DNA of 64,000 bases from Eremomyces bilateralis CBS 781.70 (taxonomy: Eukaryota; Ascomycota; Dothideomycetes; Eremomycetales; Eremomycetaceae), in the NCBI RefSeq assembly GCF_010015585.1, contig NW_022985091.1:14138-78137 (forward strand), given 5' to 3'. Both the position numbers and the translations under genes were made by a program. How positions within the stretch are numbered: position 1 is the stretch's first letter; every line of letters begins with the position of its first letter. Below are positions 45,931 to 57,990 of this stretch, piece by piece. A model generated the notes under the pieces. The model saw nothing but the letters and a program-made list of their open reading frames with translations, was not told where the DNA came from and did not search any database.

Positions 45931-47274
45931 ATGACCGACTATACTCCTGAGCTCGTATGGTCCCTCCCATTCAGCTTATAAAGTCCATCTAACCAACTGT
46001 AGGATGCCTTTACCCTCTACCATCTCGAACAAGAGGAAGAGGCTATAGATTCGATTCCCGATGCTGGAGGCGCGCTTCCAGCTTTAGGCCATGCCGTTTC
46101 CGGCTCCATCGGTGCCGCCCTTTCTCGCGTCATCATCTACCCCCTCGAACTCATCATTACTAGGCTACAAGCCAAACGCCGGAAATCCAGCCCGGACGGA
46201 GACAACGGCGACACGGACGATGTAGAAGACGGTTCGATTGTAGCCGAGGCCGTTAAAATATACAAAGATGGAGGCTTCTCAGCGTTCTATGTCAGTCTGT
46301 TGCCAGATACCGCGAAAACCGTCCTTGATTCGTTTCTTTTCTTCCTCGCCTACAATTTCCTCCAACAATCCCGCCAAAGAGCGCATGTAGCGCAGGGCGT
46401 GAGCTCGAACCCCAAGCGGCTCTCCGTCGCCGAGCAGCTCCTCATCGGCATGGGGGCTGGGGCTTTCTCCCGCCTCTTCACCACCCCTCTGCAGACCGTG
46501 GTCACACGACAACAAGCGACGAAGAATTCGAATTCTATAGCTGCGAACATGTCCACGTTGCAGACCGCAAAGCAGATACGGCAAGACTCGGGATTATCCG
46601 CATTCTGGGCCGGATATCCCTACAGTCTAATCCTTACTCTCAATCCTTCTCTTACGTTCATTCTTCACAATTTCCTGCTTCGCGTAACCGTCCCGAGGTC
46701 AAAACGTGAGAATCCACCTGCCAGGGCCACATTCCTGATCGCAGCGGTTGCCAAGGCTCTCGCATCGCTGGTGACGTACCCCGTCGCCCTCGCGAAGACT
46801 CGAGCGCAGCTCGGGCTATCTCGTGACTCAAAACGGGCCGACCCCAAGAAAGAGAAGTCGCCAGAGTTGACCACGCGGTACAACCAATTGCTCCGCGTCC
46901 TCTCGTACCCTGGACTCAACGTCTTCGCGGCCATATACGAGATCATCATCGAAGAGGGTCCCTCCGGCCTTTACAAAGGTGTTTCAGGAGAACTGCTCAA
47001 AAGCTTCCTTGGCCACGGCCTGACCATGGCGACCAAAGCGCGAATTCACTCCCTGGTGATTCAGTCGTACTTCTTCCTCTTGCGAATCTTTCGGAGACTC
47101 CCCGTGGAAAAGGCCGGAGAAAAATTGAAGGATGACGCGGTCGATGTGGCTAAGCGAGTCGTCGATGTTGGCAAAACTGCTGTTGATAAAGTGAAACCGG
47201 GGACTGAAGTGCTCTCAGACAAAATTGAGGAGTTAGGAGATATCCTCGAAGAAGTGTTGAGAGGGAAAGAGTAA
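45931..47274 (+). CDS. ant1: peroxisomal adenine-nucleotide carrier (Ant1/PMP47/SLC25A17 type)
   Basis: Two exons, 45931-45954 (24 nt) and 46003-47274, 431 aa. A mitochondrial-carrier-family protein of the peroxisomal branch, importing ATP (or CoA/NAD-type cofactors) needed for beta-oxidation. Three repeats are seen, each with a Pro-containing signature at the end of its first helix: YPLELIITRLQAKRR, TPLQTVVTRQQATK and YPVALAKTRAQLGL. The second and third lack the acidic residue of the classic PxD/ExxK/R signature, as in PMP47/Ant1 relatives. Gly-rich GLSAFWAGYPYSLI and GPSGLYKGVSGELLKS match the even helices. The C-terminus adds a 70-residue amphipathic tail (KLKDDAVDVAKRVVDVGKTA). Location and substrate are inferred from the family. 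Confidence 0.87.
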
Positions 47275-47903
47275 TGAGCCGCCAGGGCATGTCGTTATTG
47301 GTTTCGGCAGCGTTTCGGCGTCTATCATTTGAATTGCATTGGTCCGCAGTCCAGAATCTTCTGGGGGTAAAATTCTTTTTGCGGAAAAGGATCGAGATGA
47401 CTGATAACACTGCGGTTATGATGGCAAGGTGTAACCCGCAAGTTCAGTGACGGCTACCACTGCCCTGAGTGCACTTGTCGAGCCCCGTCTTTGAGGTGAA
47501 AGGAGCTGGGAGATGGCAATTTAGGATATTATCTCTCGCGGCCCAAGTGCTGTCTTAGCGGGGCCCGATGGGCATTATGATGAATATTCTGGTCACGTTC
47601 ACACGACCGCTTCGAATCCATTCACAAGATTGTTTCGAGTCGTAAAAACAAACAGTACATTTCCTGTTTCATACAACACCCATGAACAATGCACAATTCC
47701 TGGGGATAACCGCAATTTCTCTTTGGATACAGGACAGCCAAACCATGACAAGTTAATTCACCATGACACGAACCAAGAAATCACTAGGATTGGGCAGTCC
47801 GTCCCGCACGAAGCGTCCATAACCTGGTACGTTTCTCAACTTCCCAAAGACCCAAGACGTACGCCGATACATTACCTTAGAGACCAGTCACTACTACTCC
47901 ATC
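47275..47903. other. intergenic, no gene seen
   Basis: 629 bp after the Ant1-type gene; short frames only. Confidence 0.45.
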
Positions 47904-48419
47904 ATGGGCTTAGTGTCGAATACCACCTTGTCTAATCATGTCCTCCCTCCCCCCTGCGACGAGTCGATGACGAGCATTTACCTGTACTCGGAAACCGCCC
48001 GATTCCTCCAGTCGTGGACCGTCAACGAGCTCCAACGACGTGGAGTGAACAGCATCCTTAAGATCTCTAACATCGACGGCGCCTCTCTCGTTGACTGATG
48101 TCGGGTTGCGAGCGGACTTGAGACGTGGAGGGGACGGGCATTGAAAGTCTGCGTCCCCGCACCCAGCGATATCGACGCTTCGGAATTCTACATGGAGGAA
48201 GTCCCTCTCATCGATGCGTCCGGAACGGTGCGAATATCCCACTTGGTGAACGCGTTCGTCCGAGGCCATTCGCCGGTCAACTTGATTATCCGAACGGCCG
48301 CGGTGGCCGGGAGGCCGAGGAAGAATGCGGTCTCGAAGAAACAAAAGTTGGACGCGGCACAGGATAACTTTCGCAGTGACGAATACCGGTGGGACGGGGA
48401 GCCAGTGGAGGTGGAGTAG
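47904..48419 (+). pseudogene. hypothetical reading frame interrupted by one in-frame TGA
   Basis: Two plus-strand frames, 47904-48098 (64 aa, MGLVSNTTLSNHVL) and 48099-48419, are in the same frame and separated by a single TGA (48096-48098). Both sides have the C/G-ending codon bias of neighbouring genes: upstream TARFLQSWTVNELQRRGVNS, downstream FYMEEVPLIDASGTVRISHL and a basic AT-hook-like AGRPRKNAVSKKQK. I do not recognise the protein. Either it is a recently broken small gene, or a splice I could not identify removes the TGA (no good GT...AG pair in phase), or the TGA is a sequence error. The minus-strand frame over the same interval shows no coding signal. Confidence 0.4.
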
Positions 48420-48625
48420 GTGGATGTGGATGAGTCGCACAATGGGACCTTTGGCTAGAGGGGATATCTCACAGGCGCCGTTGTTATTGAGAGGAAGAGA
48501 GGAAACCCGACAATAGTATATTCAAATTAAAGCCATGTCTCAAGCATGATAAAGCTCTCAGCCCTATCTGGCCACGAAATTGCCCTTCGGTGAGAGTGTA
48601 AGAAAAGACGGATACATCTCAGACA

Positions 48626-50777
48626 TTATGCCGCGGAGGTGTACGTAATGTACATCTTTGTGAAATCATTCTGCACACTCCATTCTCCCGTTGCCGTATC
48701 TTTTGAAAAATTCGTCGACACCGCTTCACCACCTCGAAGCACGCCGCTTTCCACTCTTCCACCTCCAACCGGTCGCTCCAGATGATTGACTCCCGCCTGG
48801 ACGGTGAAATTCGCAAGGCTCAGTTCATATGGGTTTCTAGTCGCCACACTCAGCGAACCCCAGAACTTGGCGTTGACTTTCTCATGACTGATTTGGAGCT
48901 CCACGTATCCACGGTAGTATCCCTCCGTCCACCACAATTCCGGATTGTCGCGGATCAGTGTGCTTGCCTGCCGAGTGGACTCCCCTATGGAACTGCCGTA
49001 TCCGGTCGATGAAATGGCCGTGACAGCGAATTCGACGCCAATGGCACCCTCGCCACTGGCCTGGTCATAAGGCTTCTCGTCCAACCACACGATATCACTG
49101 ACCCAGTTGGCATGGCTGTCCCCGGCAAGAAACACATTGTTGCCGATGTTATTAGAATAGAGGTGATGGAGAGTTCGGTTGCGGTTGGCTTGGTAGCCCT
49201 TGAGCGTTGTCAGTGACAGGGGCGGCTTGGCAAAGAACGGACGGGATACTCACATCCCATTGATCGCCGTTATATGGATTTTCGAGGGTACCAAACGAGG
49301 ACGAGATATTCACACGCGAGAAGATGATCTGATCACCGATGATACGCCACGTCGCACCCCGCTCGCTGGAGTTTGAAAGCTGTTTATAAAACCAGTTCTC
49401 TTGTGCCGAACCCATCAAACTTCTCCCAGCATCGTTGCTGATGGCATGAATATAGTCGTCGTTCCCATCTGTTAGGAGGGTTAGAGATAGTACACCTCAC
49501 TATGGAAGCAGCATACCCAGCGTCGTGATGCTTCGATCGTAGTTGCGGGTGTCGAGCATAATCAGATCGAAGAGGTCTCCTCCAGCGAAATTTCGCCAGA
49601 TCCTCAGGTTATCATCCATATCGACCTGGCTGGAATGCTGTCAATGAATGCTGGGCGCGTTATTTCTATTCATCGGCCATGCTAACAGCTCCTGGAAAAT
49701 ATACAGATAGCTTCCAAGACCCAAGCAGACTCACCGAATTGGCATCCACTCAAAGTAGGCTCGGACAGCATTCATCTTTCGTTGGTCGACGCTAACACCA
49801 CCGGCCTTCACAAACGAGTCCTCGATGTTATCCATGCGGGAAAAACCGTCCCGGTAACCATTGTTCGCCACCTCATGATCGTCCCATGTCGTAATCCATG
49901 CAGTGCTCTGATGCAGAAGCAACAGGTCCGGATCCGTTCGGTATTGTCCGATCCGCTGTCGATAATCATACAGGGAGAAGAGCTCCTTGGGGGGATCGGT
50001 CGCTCGAGGATCACGACCAAGCACTCCCTGGCGATATTCGTAGATGTAATCGCCGAGGTGGACCAAGAGATCAAGGCGATTGTTTCGTGCTGCTGTCCCA
50101 TATGGGTTGAAGTAACCGTTCGGATAGTTGCTGCAGGAGAAGACGCCGATGTTGATCGAGTGCAGTCGCTCATCGGGACGAGGCAGCGTCTTTGCTTTTC
50201 CGATGGGACTCTTCTTTTCCGAATTGCAGATTGCAAACTGGTAGTAGTATGTGGTCCATGACTGAAGCTGTTTTGCTTCGACCTTATATCATCCAAATTA
50301 GGAACCCCTTCTATTGGAGAAACGGGTGGTACCAACTTTCACCGTGTAATCAATATCTGAGGATGTATATGCTCTTCCTCGGTCAACAACTGGTCTCATG
50401 TCCTTGCTTTGCGAGACTTCGTACTCGACGCAGATTGGATACGCGGAAGCTTTCACATACTCCTCGGTGTCGTGATTATACATCGGAGCATAGCCCGATA
50501 CGGCCACATTGGACCTGTCACTTTCCATCCCCGGCGCAACGCGAGTCCACAGAATGAGCGAGTCCGCGTACGGATCGCCCGAGGCGACCCCGTGAGTGAA
50601 GGTAAGAGCACTGAGACCCCATGAGCTCGTCGTGCTGTCGAGGCTGCGCTTATGGAGTTTTGGAATATCGATTCCAAGGTCAGCGTGGCGCTTGGACGGG
50701 CTTAGATAGTTAAGATTGCCACTATAACTTGCGGCCGCACAAGCTGCAATGGCGGCGAGCGTAGCAAATCGAGTCAT
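48626..50777 (-). CDS. PhoD-type alkaline phosphatase / phosphodiesterase
   Basis: Five exons: 50777-50337, 50282-49735, 49629-49517, 49468-49254 and 49198-48626; introns 54, 105, 48 and 55 nt; 629 aa. A secreted metallophosphoesterase of the PhoD family (PF09423 with N-terminal PF16655). The signal peptide is MTRFATLAAIAACAAASYSG. The N-domain has FTHGVASGDPYADSLILWTR; the catalytic core has FSCSNYPNGYFNPYGTAARN, VHLGDYIYEY, ITTWDDHEVANNGYRDG, FDLIMLDTRNYDRS and VFLAGDSHANWVSD, which hold the metal-binding Cys/Asp/His positions of the family. The C-terminal domain contains IRDNPELWWTEGYYRGYVEL. The first donor is an unusual GTTGGT, chosen because it restores TVKVEAKQLQSWTTYYYQF. Likely used to scavenge phosphate outside the cell. 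Confidence 0.92.
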
Positions 50778-51680
50778 GGTCAGAAGAGAGAGAGTGGCAC
50801 AAGGTGATAAAAGGAAAGGAGCTGAACGAGAAGGAAATCAACTTCATGCAACAGAATCCGAAGGACTTCAACTCAGAACATCAAATTTCGCCCCGTACTT
50901 TCCGATCGAGCTCCAGACGTGAAGGAAATTGCGATACGCTCTCCAAAAAACTCACATTCAATCCACCCGAGACTTAAGAAGCAGAGTTCAGGTTAGATCA
51001 TCAGGACGACAGGACATCGCTTTCAGCTCCTCGTCCAGAGAACTTCGATTTTAGTTCTAGAAAGAGCAGGGCAGCTGGGAAGAGCAAAGCATCGGACAAT
51101 TGAGAGTAACAAGGAGCACTTGCCGAGCAATACGTAAAGTGAAGAGCTACAGGACAGAATGAAAGGATTCATATGAAGATAGGGCACTGGTGAATCTACT
51201 GAATCTGCTAGTAAATAAGTCAGAAATTCGACACTGCCGAACTGCTGAATGATGACATACCGTATACAGGCGCTGGGCCCTTAGCTGCTATGCCCGATCG
51301 TGACGTGTCTCGCGCAATTGTTCTTAAGTAAGTAGTAAATGAATGGAACCGTCTAATCATTATGCATGGCTAAGGATACCATACAAATCGAAGTCCCGCC
51401 TAAACGAAGCCGGGCCCCGACAGAATGAAATGAACCAACCGCTTTGCCCAACCGGAAGATCGTTTCGGGCAGCGAACAGATCGCAAAGGAAGTAACAAAT
51501 ACTCGGTCAAGTGGTATACGAGCGCAGCCATGCCTCTCACGACCTTCAAACCCAACGAAGAAATAAATGACCCCGTTCTCCTCGACCCTTTCCCAGGTCT
51601 TTTCCAGAAACGCTCATAATCCATTCTTTAACCTCCTCCAAAGACGCCGGGTATCCGAAACCAAACCGCCGTCCTCAGAT
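50778..51680. promoter_or_regulatory. promoter region of the PhoD-type gene
   Basis: 903 bp between the PhoD-type start and the 3' end of the Rad21 gene (both minus strand). No gene recognised. Confidence 0.45.
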
Positions 51681-53518
51681 TCACGCGACCGCCTCGCCCT
51701 CCTGCTGGCCCTGCGCGTCCATCTCCCCACCCGCGCCCTTCTCCGCCCAGTCGCCCCACAGCCCGCGCTTACTACGGATGCGAATGGGACCGTCGAGCAC
51801 ATCGTGGACCTGCTCGACCTTGATCGCATCTTTCGTCGCCAGGACCAGCACCTCGAAGAACATCTTCGTGGCCTCTGCGGCAGTGGCGCGGTTTTCGGGG
51901 GCCAGCTCGTTGAAGAGGATGGATTGCTTCTTCTGGCTGGAGGGGGAGGCGGATTGGTCGTAGGATCCGAAGCGGTCGCGTAGGAGATGGACGGCGTGGG
52001 TCGTGCTCAAGGCGAGAGGGCCGGCATCGGCCGGGTGGAGAATGGGCATGGTGGTGTCATCGAACGTGTCTTCTTGACCGCCGAATGCTGCCAGGCCTTG
52101 ATCCTCCTCGTCGTACGGTCGCACACCATCCGAGTCAAGACGAAGGGTCGGGTCGGCATGCTCCAGCCCAAATGGGTCTTCGTTACCTTCCGAAGGAATT
52201 TCAAGCTGCGGCATGTCTTCCAGATCGGCGACGCCGGAATCCCGCTTCCGCTTCAGGTCACCACTTTTGCGGATCGCATCGGCGGAGAAAAGATCGCGGA
52301 GTTCCGGCGCCCAACCCTTCATCCGACCATCGCCAAGCACGGTGGACACAAACGCGCCTTGCTGCTGCATCTGCATGAGCGCTAGAAGATACGGATCGCG
52401 TGGCAGGAATGACGCGGGTTTCAGGATCCGGGTGCGATCATTTTGTAGCTCCTTGATATATTTGCTTGAAAGCTCAGTGGTGGCATCGGCAGGCAACACG
52501 CGTCGCTTCTTCGCGCGATTCGGGGCGAAAAGCGCAGTTTCGTCCGGGTCGAAGGAGAGGCGGGTGGCATCGTCAAACGGTCTGAACGAGGCCTCGAGTT
52601 CGCGTTCCATGGATGCTCCAATGGAAGAAAGCGGAGAGTGAGAATCTCGACGGTGGCCGGGCAGGGTCATATGTGTAGCATCGTCGGATGGCAATTGCAT
52701 CGGAACATCGTCCAGGCCGCCCATTGCAATATCGCCGTCATCGCCAGGAAGCAATGACATATCGCCGCCCAGTTTCGAAGGTCCGTCTCCAATATCCAAA
52801 TCAAGGTCGTCGTCGTACAGTCTTGGTGCGTCGTTGTCACCAAACTCGTCCGAAAGGTCACGCTCGGGAGCAGCCCGTCGACCCCGTTCAATGCTGAAAG
52901 CGGTATCATCCGGACCATCCCCAATATCCAGAATAAGTCCGTCGTCGTCGAGGGGTAGAGGTTCCAAAGCCATTTGCGATCGGTCCAAACTTTCGGTGAG
53001 CACTTGGCTCGCGCCCCAATCTAGTAGTGTCGGATCGCGCTGTGCTCCAGTTATTGTTGGGAGGGGGTCAGCAAAAAGGAGATCTGGATCTGGCATAGGA
53101 GCGAGGAGATCTAATTCTGTGATGACATCTGGTAATGTCAGGGTGGCCGGATTGACGGCGTGAGATTGATCGACCGGGAGGTCGACATTTCCTGGTTTGA
53201 ATGCCTATGATCCTCAATCAGTAAGAGTTTTACCAGCTTCATGATCAAAGTTACCATCTTGATTTTGGTAATGGCCTCATTGCAGTCATCGAAAAGGTAA
53301 TTGGTTTTCCGGCTGTATATCCGAACCACGCCAAGTAATAACTGACCGCTCAGTCGAAGGGCCATAGGAGCCTGGCCTTGGTCTACGATCGCGTCGACGC
53401 TTCGCTCAATCCCGGCGCTCAAAACATCCTTCTTGTTGAGCTTTCGTTCGATGTTGGCAGCCAACCACACTCTCGCCAAAGGTCCAGTTTTGGACAGCAA
53501 GGTCTCGGAGTAGAACAT
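51681..53518 (-). CDS. rad21: cohesin kleisin subunit Rad21/Scc1/Mcd1
   Basis: Two exons, 53518-53255 and 53204-51681 (50-nt intron GTAACT...TACTGATT...ATAG), 595 aa. It closes the cohesin ring that holds sister chromatids together; separase cuts it at anaphase. The N-terminal Rad21_Rec8 domain opens MFYSETLLSKTGPLARVWLA and includes LRLSGQLLLGVVRIYSRKT and YLFDDCNEAITKIKMAFKPG, the SMC3-binding part. The middle is acidic and disordered with repeats of DLDIGDGP-type sequence; no clear separase site was fixed. The C-terminal winged helix (SMC1-binding) is KKQSILFNELAPENRATAA followed by FFEVLVLATKDAIKVEQ. The mitotic form Rad21 is preferred over meiotic Rec8 because of the N-terminal match. 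Confidence 0.94.
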
Positions 53519-54455
53519 GTTGGCGGTCGGTTTCCCGTGGTACTAGACGCGTATGTGTCTTCCTGGGGTGGTCTTGCGCGGGAAACGCCCTCGCATGCGG
53601 TGCTGTACCCGGTGGACGACTCGGCGCAGTTGTTTTGATTCCTGACGCGCCGAGCTAGGTGGGCCTAGTTGGGAGGACGCGCAGAAAGTGGATGGAGTTT
53701 TGTAGCTCTCAAGATCGGATCAGTGTGGATCGCAGAGCATGGCCAGGGGGTTTAATATGCAAAAATGGTGATAGAGGGGTGGAAATGGAGGAAGAAGTTC
53801 GATACCAGAGATGGGGTGGACAATGTGAAGGGTGGGAGGATGTCGCGGATGAATTGGATGATCAATGGTGGATTCATCTATTGGAGAGGTTGGGCCGTGT
53901 CACGTGAACTGCATGACTGCATCAACTTTGCTGACATAATCACGATATCTATATTGGTGCCTTAATGCCTTAAGCCTTCATGCCGCGACAGCTGAACCGA
54001 CGTAACGCAGTAAAAAAACTCGGCTTCTCTATCGATTGGATTCATTCCGATAGTCGTCAAGATTCAAGATGCGTGAGGCCGAGCAATTCCATACAGTATT
54101 CTGTATTTTCCAGGTGTTTCAATCGTACTAGTTTAAACTTGTCCCCTTTTCCAATACCGGTGCTGTTCTAGGTCTAGCTGTGGAATTCATAGCTCACTCC
54201 AGCTTTGCCCTTGAACCTAACAGGGATGTCTCAATACAACTACTGCTGTAGGTGGACTGTGGAGAGACGTCGAGTTTAAAGTCTAAACAACTGTCCATAA
54301 CCCTACTTTTCTCGCTGTAAATAACCCACGTCCGTCATGATCGATCGCACGTACCATTGGATGTTAATACTACCGTCCTTTTGAATCTACCATCGATTGT
54401 CTACGAACTTCACACCTGAAGGGCTTGTCTGGTCCTTCATCGTTCCAGGCGCGGG
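53519..54455. promoter_or_regulatory. divergent promoter region, RAD21 / PMR1
   Basis: 937 bp between divergent starts. A few short frames near 53659-53907 have no support. No repeat recognised. Confidence 0.45.
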
Positions 54456-57400
54456 TTGAATGATGCCACCATGTCAGCGACGGCGACTCCGGGAATCGCC
54501 TTGCAGCATCTCTCCCTTGCTAATGGGCGAGTCGCAACTCCGAAGATAGACTCTACGACTTCGTCGAGATCGGGTTCGCGTGCTGAAAGGCTAAGAAGGC
54601 CGTCGGTAGGAGCCTCATCAAGAGCATCCGCACAACCGACACGGCTAACAGATTGCCAGACTGCTACCTCATCCTACTCAATACTCACACCATCAGAGAC
54701 AGCCCTACGTCTTCGAACCTCACTTACGCATGGGCTTTCCCCGTCCGAAATCGTCTCTCGCCTCCATGTATATGGCTCGAATGAGCTTCCTCGAGAAGAG
54801 CCGGAGCCACTATGGCTTCGATTCCTCAAGCAATTCAAGGAGACCCTCATATTGCTACTCCTTGGATCTGCCGCCATCAGCTTCTTGATGGGAAACTATG
54901 ATGATGCCATCAGCATAGCCGTCGCAGTTACAATCGTCGTCTCGGTCGGTTTCGTGCAGGAATATCGAAGCGAGAAGAGTCTCGAGGCGTTGAACCAGTT
55001 GGTCCCGCACTTCGCACACGTTATTCGTGCGGATGGCGCGATTCGTCCTGACCGATCAGCGAGAACCACTCCAGGCGTGCCAAAAGGAAGAGAAGGAGAA
55101 GACGATGAAATTCAGGACACTGCCAAATCGCTCGAAGCCGCCGAGGCCACCTCCACCACGCTTACCGGCTCTCAACTCGTGCCAGGCGACCTCGTCCTGT
55201 TCCATACCGGCGATCGGATCCCTGCCGACATTCGCATTACACACAGTGCCGACCTCTCCATCGACGAGTCGAATCTGACCGGAGAAAACGAGCCGGTTTC
55301 GAAATCACCCGCCACTCTTGTAAGCCACGCATCATCTACCGTATCCCGGGAACCTTCGCCAAACGGTACTGCCTCCATATATGCCTCGCCAGCTGCCGGG
55401 ACGGTCGGCGCCGATATTCGCTTAAACGATCAAACGAACATCGCATTCATGGGGACCTTGGTACGGAGTGGGCATGGGTCAGGTATTGTGATCGCCACGG
55501 GCGGGTCGACCGAGTTCGGTGCCATCTCTGCCAGTTTACAGGAGATTGAGTCTCCTCGGACCCCTCTGCAGCTCTCCATGGACCGGCTCGGCAAAGAACT
55601 GAGTTATCTGTCCTTCGCCGTCATCGCCTTCATCATGCTCCTGGGGGTGTGGCGAGGGTGGGAATTTCTTGAGATGTTCACCATCGGCGTGAGCTTGGCC
55701 GTCGCCGCTATTCCAGAAGGCCTTCCCATCATCGTGACGGTCACGCTCGCGCTTGGGGTCCTCCGAATGTCGAAACGCGGGGCCATTGTCCGTCGTTTGC
55801 CCAGCGTCGAGACGCTCGGGAGCGTGAATGTCGTGTGCAGCGATAAGACGGGGACGTTGACCACGAACCATATGACCGTCACCAAAATTTGGCATTTCAC
55901 GCCTGGTGCGACGTCCGAACCGATTTCCATCAGCGCCAAGCAGCAATCCCTCTCCACGTCCGACCTCGACTTTGCCACGCGAACCATCCTTCGCATCGGA
56001 AATATTGTTAATAATGGGCGACTCATGTCCGGATCGTCCAGCACGCCGGCCTCTGCGGCCTCCGCTGCGATCCTGTCGTCTTCTGCAAGTGATCCATCCT
56101 CTGCCAAGAGTCGCTGGGTCGGACAGCCCACCGACGTTGCGCTTTTAGATCTCCTCGACGCGTTCGGGGAGGCAGACGTGCGAGACCGGATCGGCCCACG
56201 TCGGGACGAGACCCCGTTTAGTTCTGAGCGGAAATGGATGGGTTGTGTGATCCACCCTGGCCCCGACAATCCCAACGGCTACGATGTTGCGTATGCGAAA
56301 GGGGCCCTCGAACAAGTCCTCTTACGATGCGATACCTACATCACTACGGACGGAAAGGAAGTGATACTAGATGAAGCAAGGCGAGAGGAAGCGATCAAGG
56401 CAGCCGAGAAGATGGCGCAAGAAGGCCTAAGGGTTTTAGGATTTGCCAGCGGCCCCAAGAAGAGCGGGAAGCTCTCACCTTCTAGTGCTCAAAGACCCAA
56501 CCTAAGCGGGTATTCCACGCCGCAATTATTGCCCGACCCCAGGGATAAGACACAGGCGAGCCATAGCGACGAAGACCTGTATAAGGGTCTCGCTTTTTCC
56601 GGGCTTGTTGGTATGAATGATCCTCCGCGCCCCAACGTTGACCGATCCATTCGGCGACTTCTCGCAGGAGGAGTCCGAGTCATCATGATCACCGGTGATG
56701 CAGAGCATACCGCCGTAGCCATTGCCAAGAAACTGGGCATACCGTTAAACTTCAACTCGGCCATTGGTCCGTCCGTGCTTCGAGGCGACCAACTGGATCA
56801 GATGAGCGAAGAAGAGCTCAGCCAGGCTATCGGCACGACCACGATCTTCGCCCGCACGAGCCCGGAGCACAAGATGAAGATCGTCCGGGCGCTCCAGGCT
56901 CGAGGAGACGTCGTTGCCATGACCGGCGATGGCGTGAATGACGCTCCGGCGCTGAAAAAGGCGGACATCGGCGTGAGCATGGGCCGTCTAGGCACCGACG
57001 TGGCCAAGGAGGCCGCGGACATGATATTGACGGATGACGATTTCTCTACGATCTTGAACGCCATAGAGGAGGGCAAAGGGATCTTCTACAACATTCAAAA
57101 TTTCCTCACATTCCAGCTGAGCACCAGCGCGGCGGCCCTTGGCCTGGTCATGGTTAGCACGGTCGCGGGCTTCAAAAATCCGTTGAACGCCATGCAAATC
57201 CTATGGATAAGTACGTCTCGCTGACGTCTTTGTTGGAGACGTCCACTAACCACGACTGTAGACATCCTAATGGACGGTCCCCCAGCGCAATCTCTCGGCG
57301 TCGAACCCGTAGACCCCGCCGTCATGAAACTCCCCCCCCGCTCCCGACACGCGCGCGTCCTTACCCCCCAACTCCTCCGCCGCGTGATTCAGTCCTCCCT

Positions 57401-57815
57401 CATCATTATGCTCGGCACACTCTCCACCTACATCCTCGAGATGGCCGACGGACAGGTCGTCACCGCGCGGGACACCACCATGACCTTCACTTGTTTCGTG
57501 CTCTTCGACATGTTCAACGCGCTGACGTGCCGCTCCGAGGCGAAGAGCGTGCTGCGCGGTGAGCTGCCGATCGTTGGGAAGGGGAGCAACAAGATGTTTA
57601 ACTACGCGGTGACGGGCTCGTTGGTGGGGCAGTGCGCAGTCATCTATTTCCCGCCGCTGCAGAGCATTTTTCAGACGGAGGCCATTGGGATCCTGGATTG
57701 GATCCGGCTGCTCCTCGTTGCTAGCCTGGTTTTCTGGGCGGACGAGGGCCGCAAGGCTTATAAACGTTGGAACGCGGCGAGTCGGACGGCCAGTGGTTAT
57801 AGCCTCAACGTATAA
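54456..57815 (+). CDS. pmr1: P-type Ca2+/Mn2+-ATPase, Golgi Pmr1 (SPCA) type
   Basis: Two exons, 54456-57210 and 57262-57815 (51-nt intron GTACGT...CACTAACCACGACTGTAG), 1102 aa. Pumps Ca2+ and Mn2+ into the Golgi for glycosylation and secretion. An N-terminal disordered region of about 80 residues precedes the actuator. Marker motifs: [12 protein letters not shown] in the A-domain, [19 protein letters not shown] (helix M4, cation site), the phosphorylation motif [25 protein letters not shown] in the N-domain, [14 protein letters not shown], and [19 protein letters not shown]. After the splice, [18 protein letters not shown] gives M6 with the site Asn/Asp. An unusual low-complexity insert ([19 protein letters not shown]-type, about residues 195-225) expands the actuator. 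An alternative start at 54471 (MSATATPG) is possible. Confidence 0.95.
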
Positions 57816-57990
57816 GCATTTAGGTGTACTTATAGAAAATGCAACCTTGACACATAGATCTGGGTCCAGTCGCACCGTTTATGACCAGTGAATTGAGGCC
57901 TTGGTTTTAAATTGGGTTAAAGAAAAGGTATAGGAGTGCCGGAATATGTCATCGTTGACCCTGAACGGTTGAAGCTACGGGTGCTGAATC

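Noticed and set aside
47910-48440. 176-codon minus-strand frame opposite the TGA-interrupted frame
   Set aside because: Rich in Arg/His/Pro as expected of an antisense shadow; codon bias supports the plus strand.
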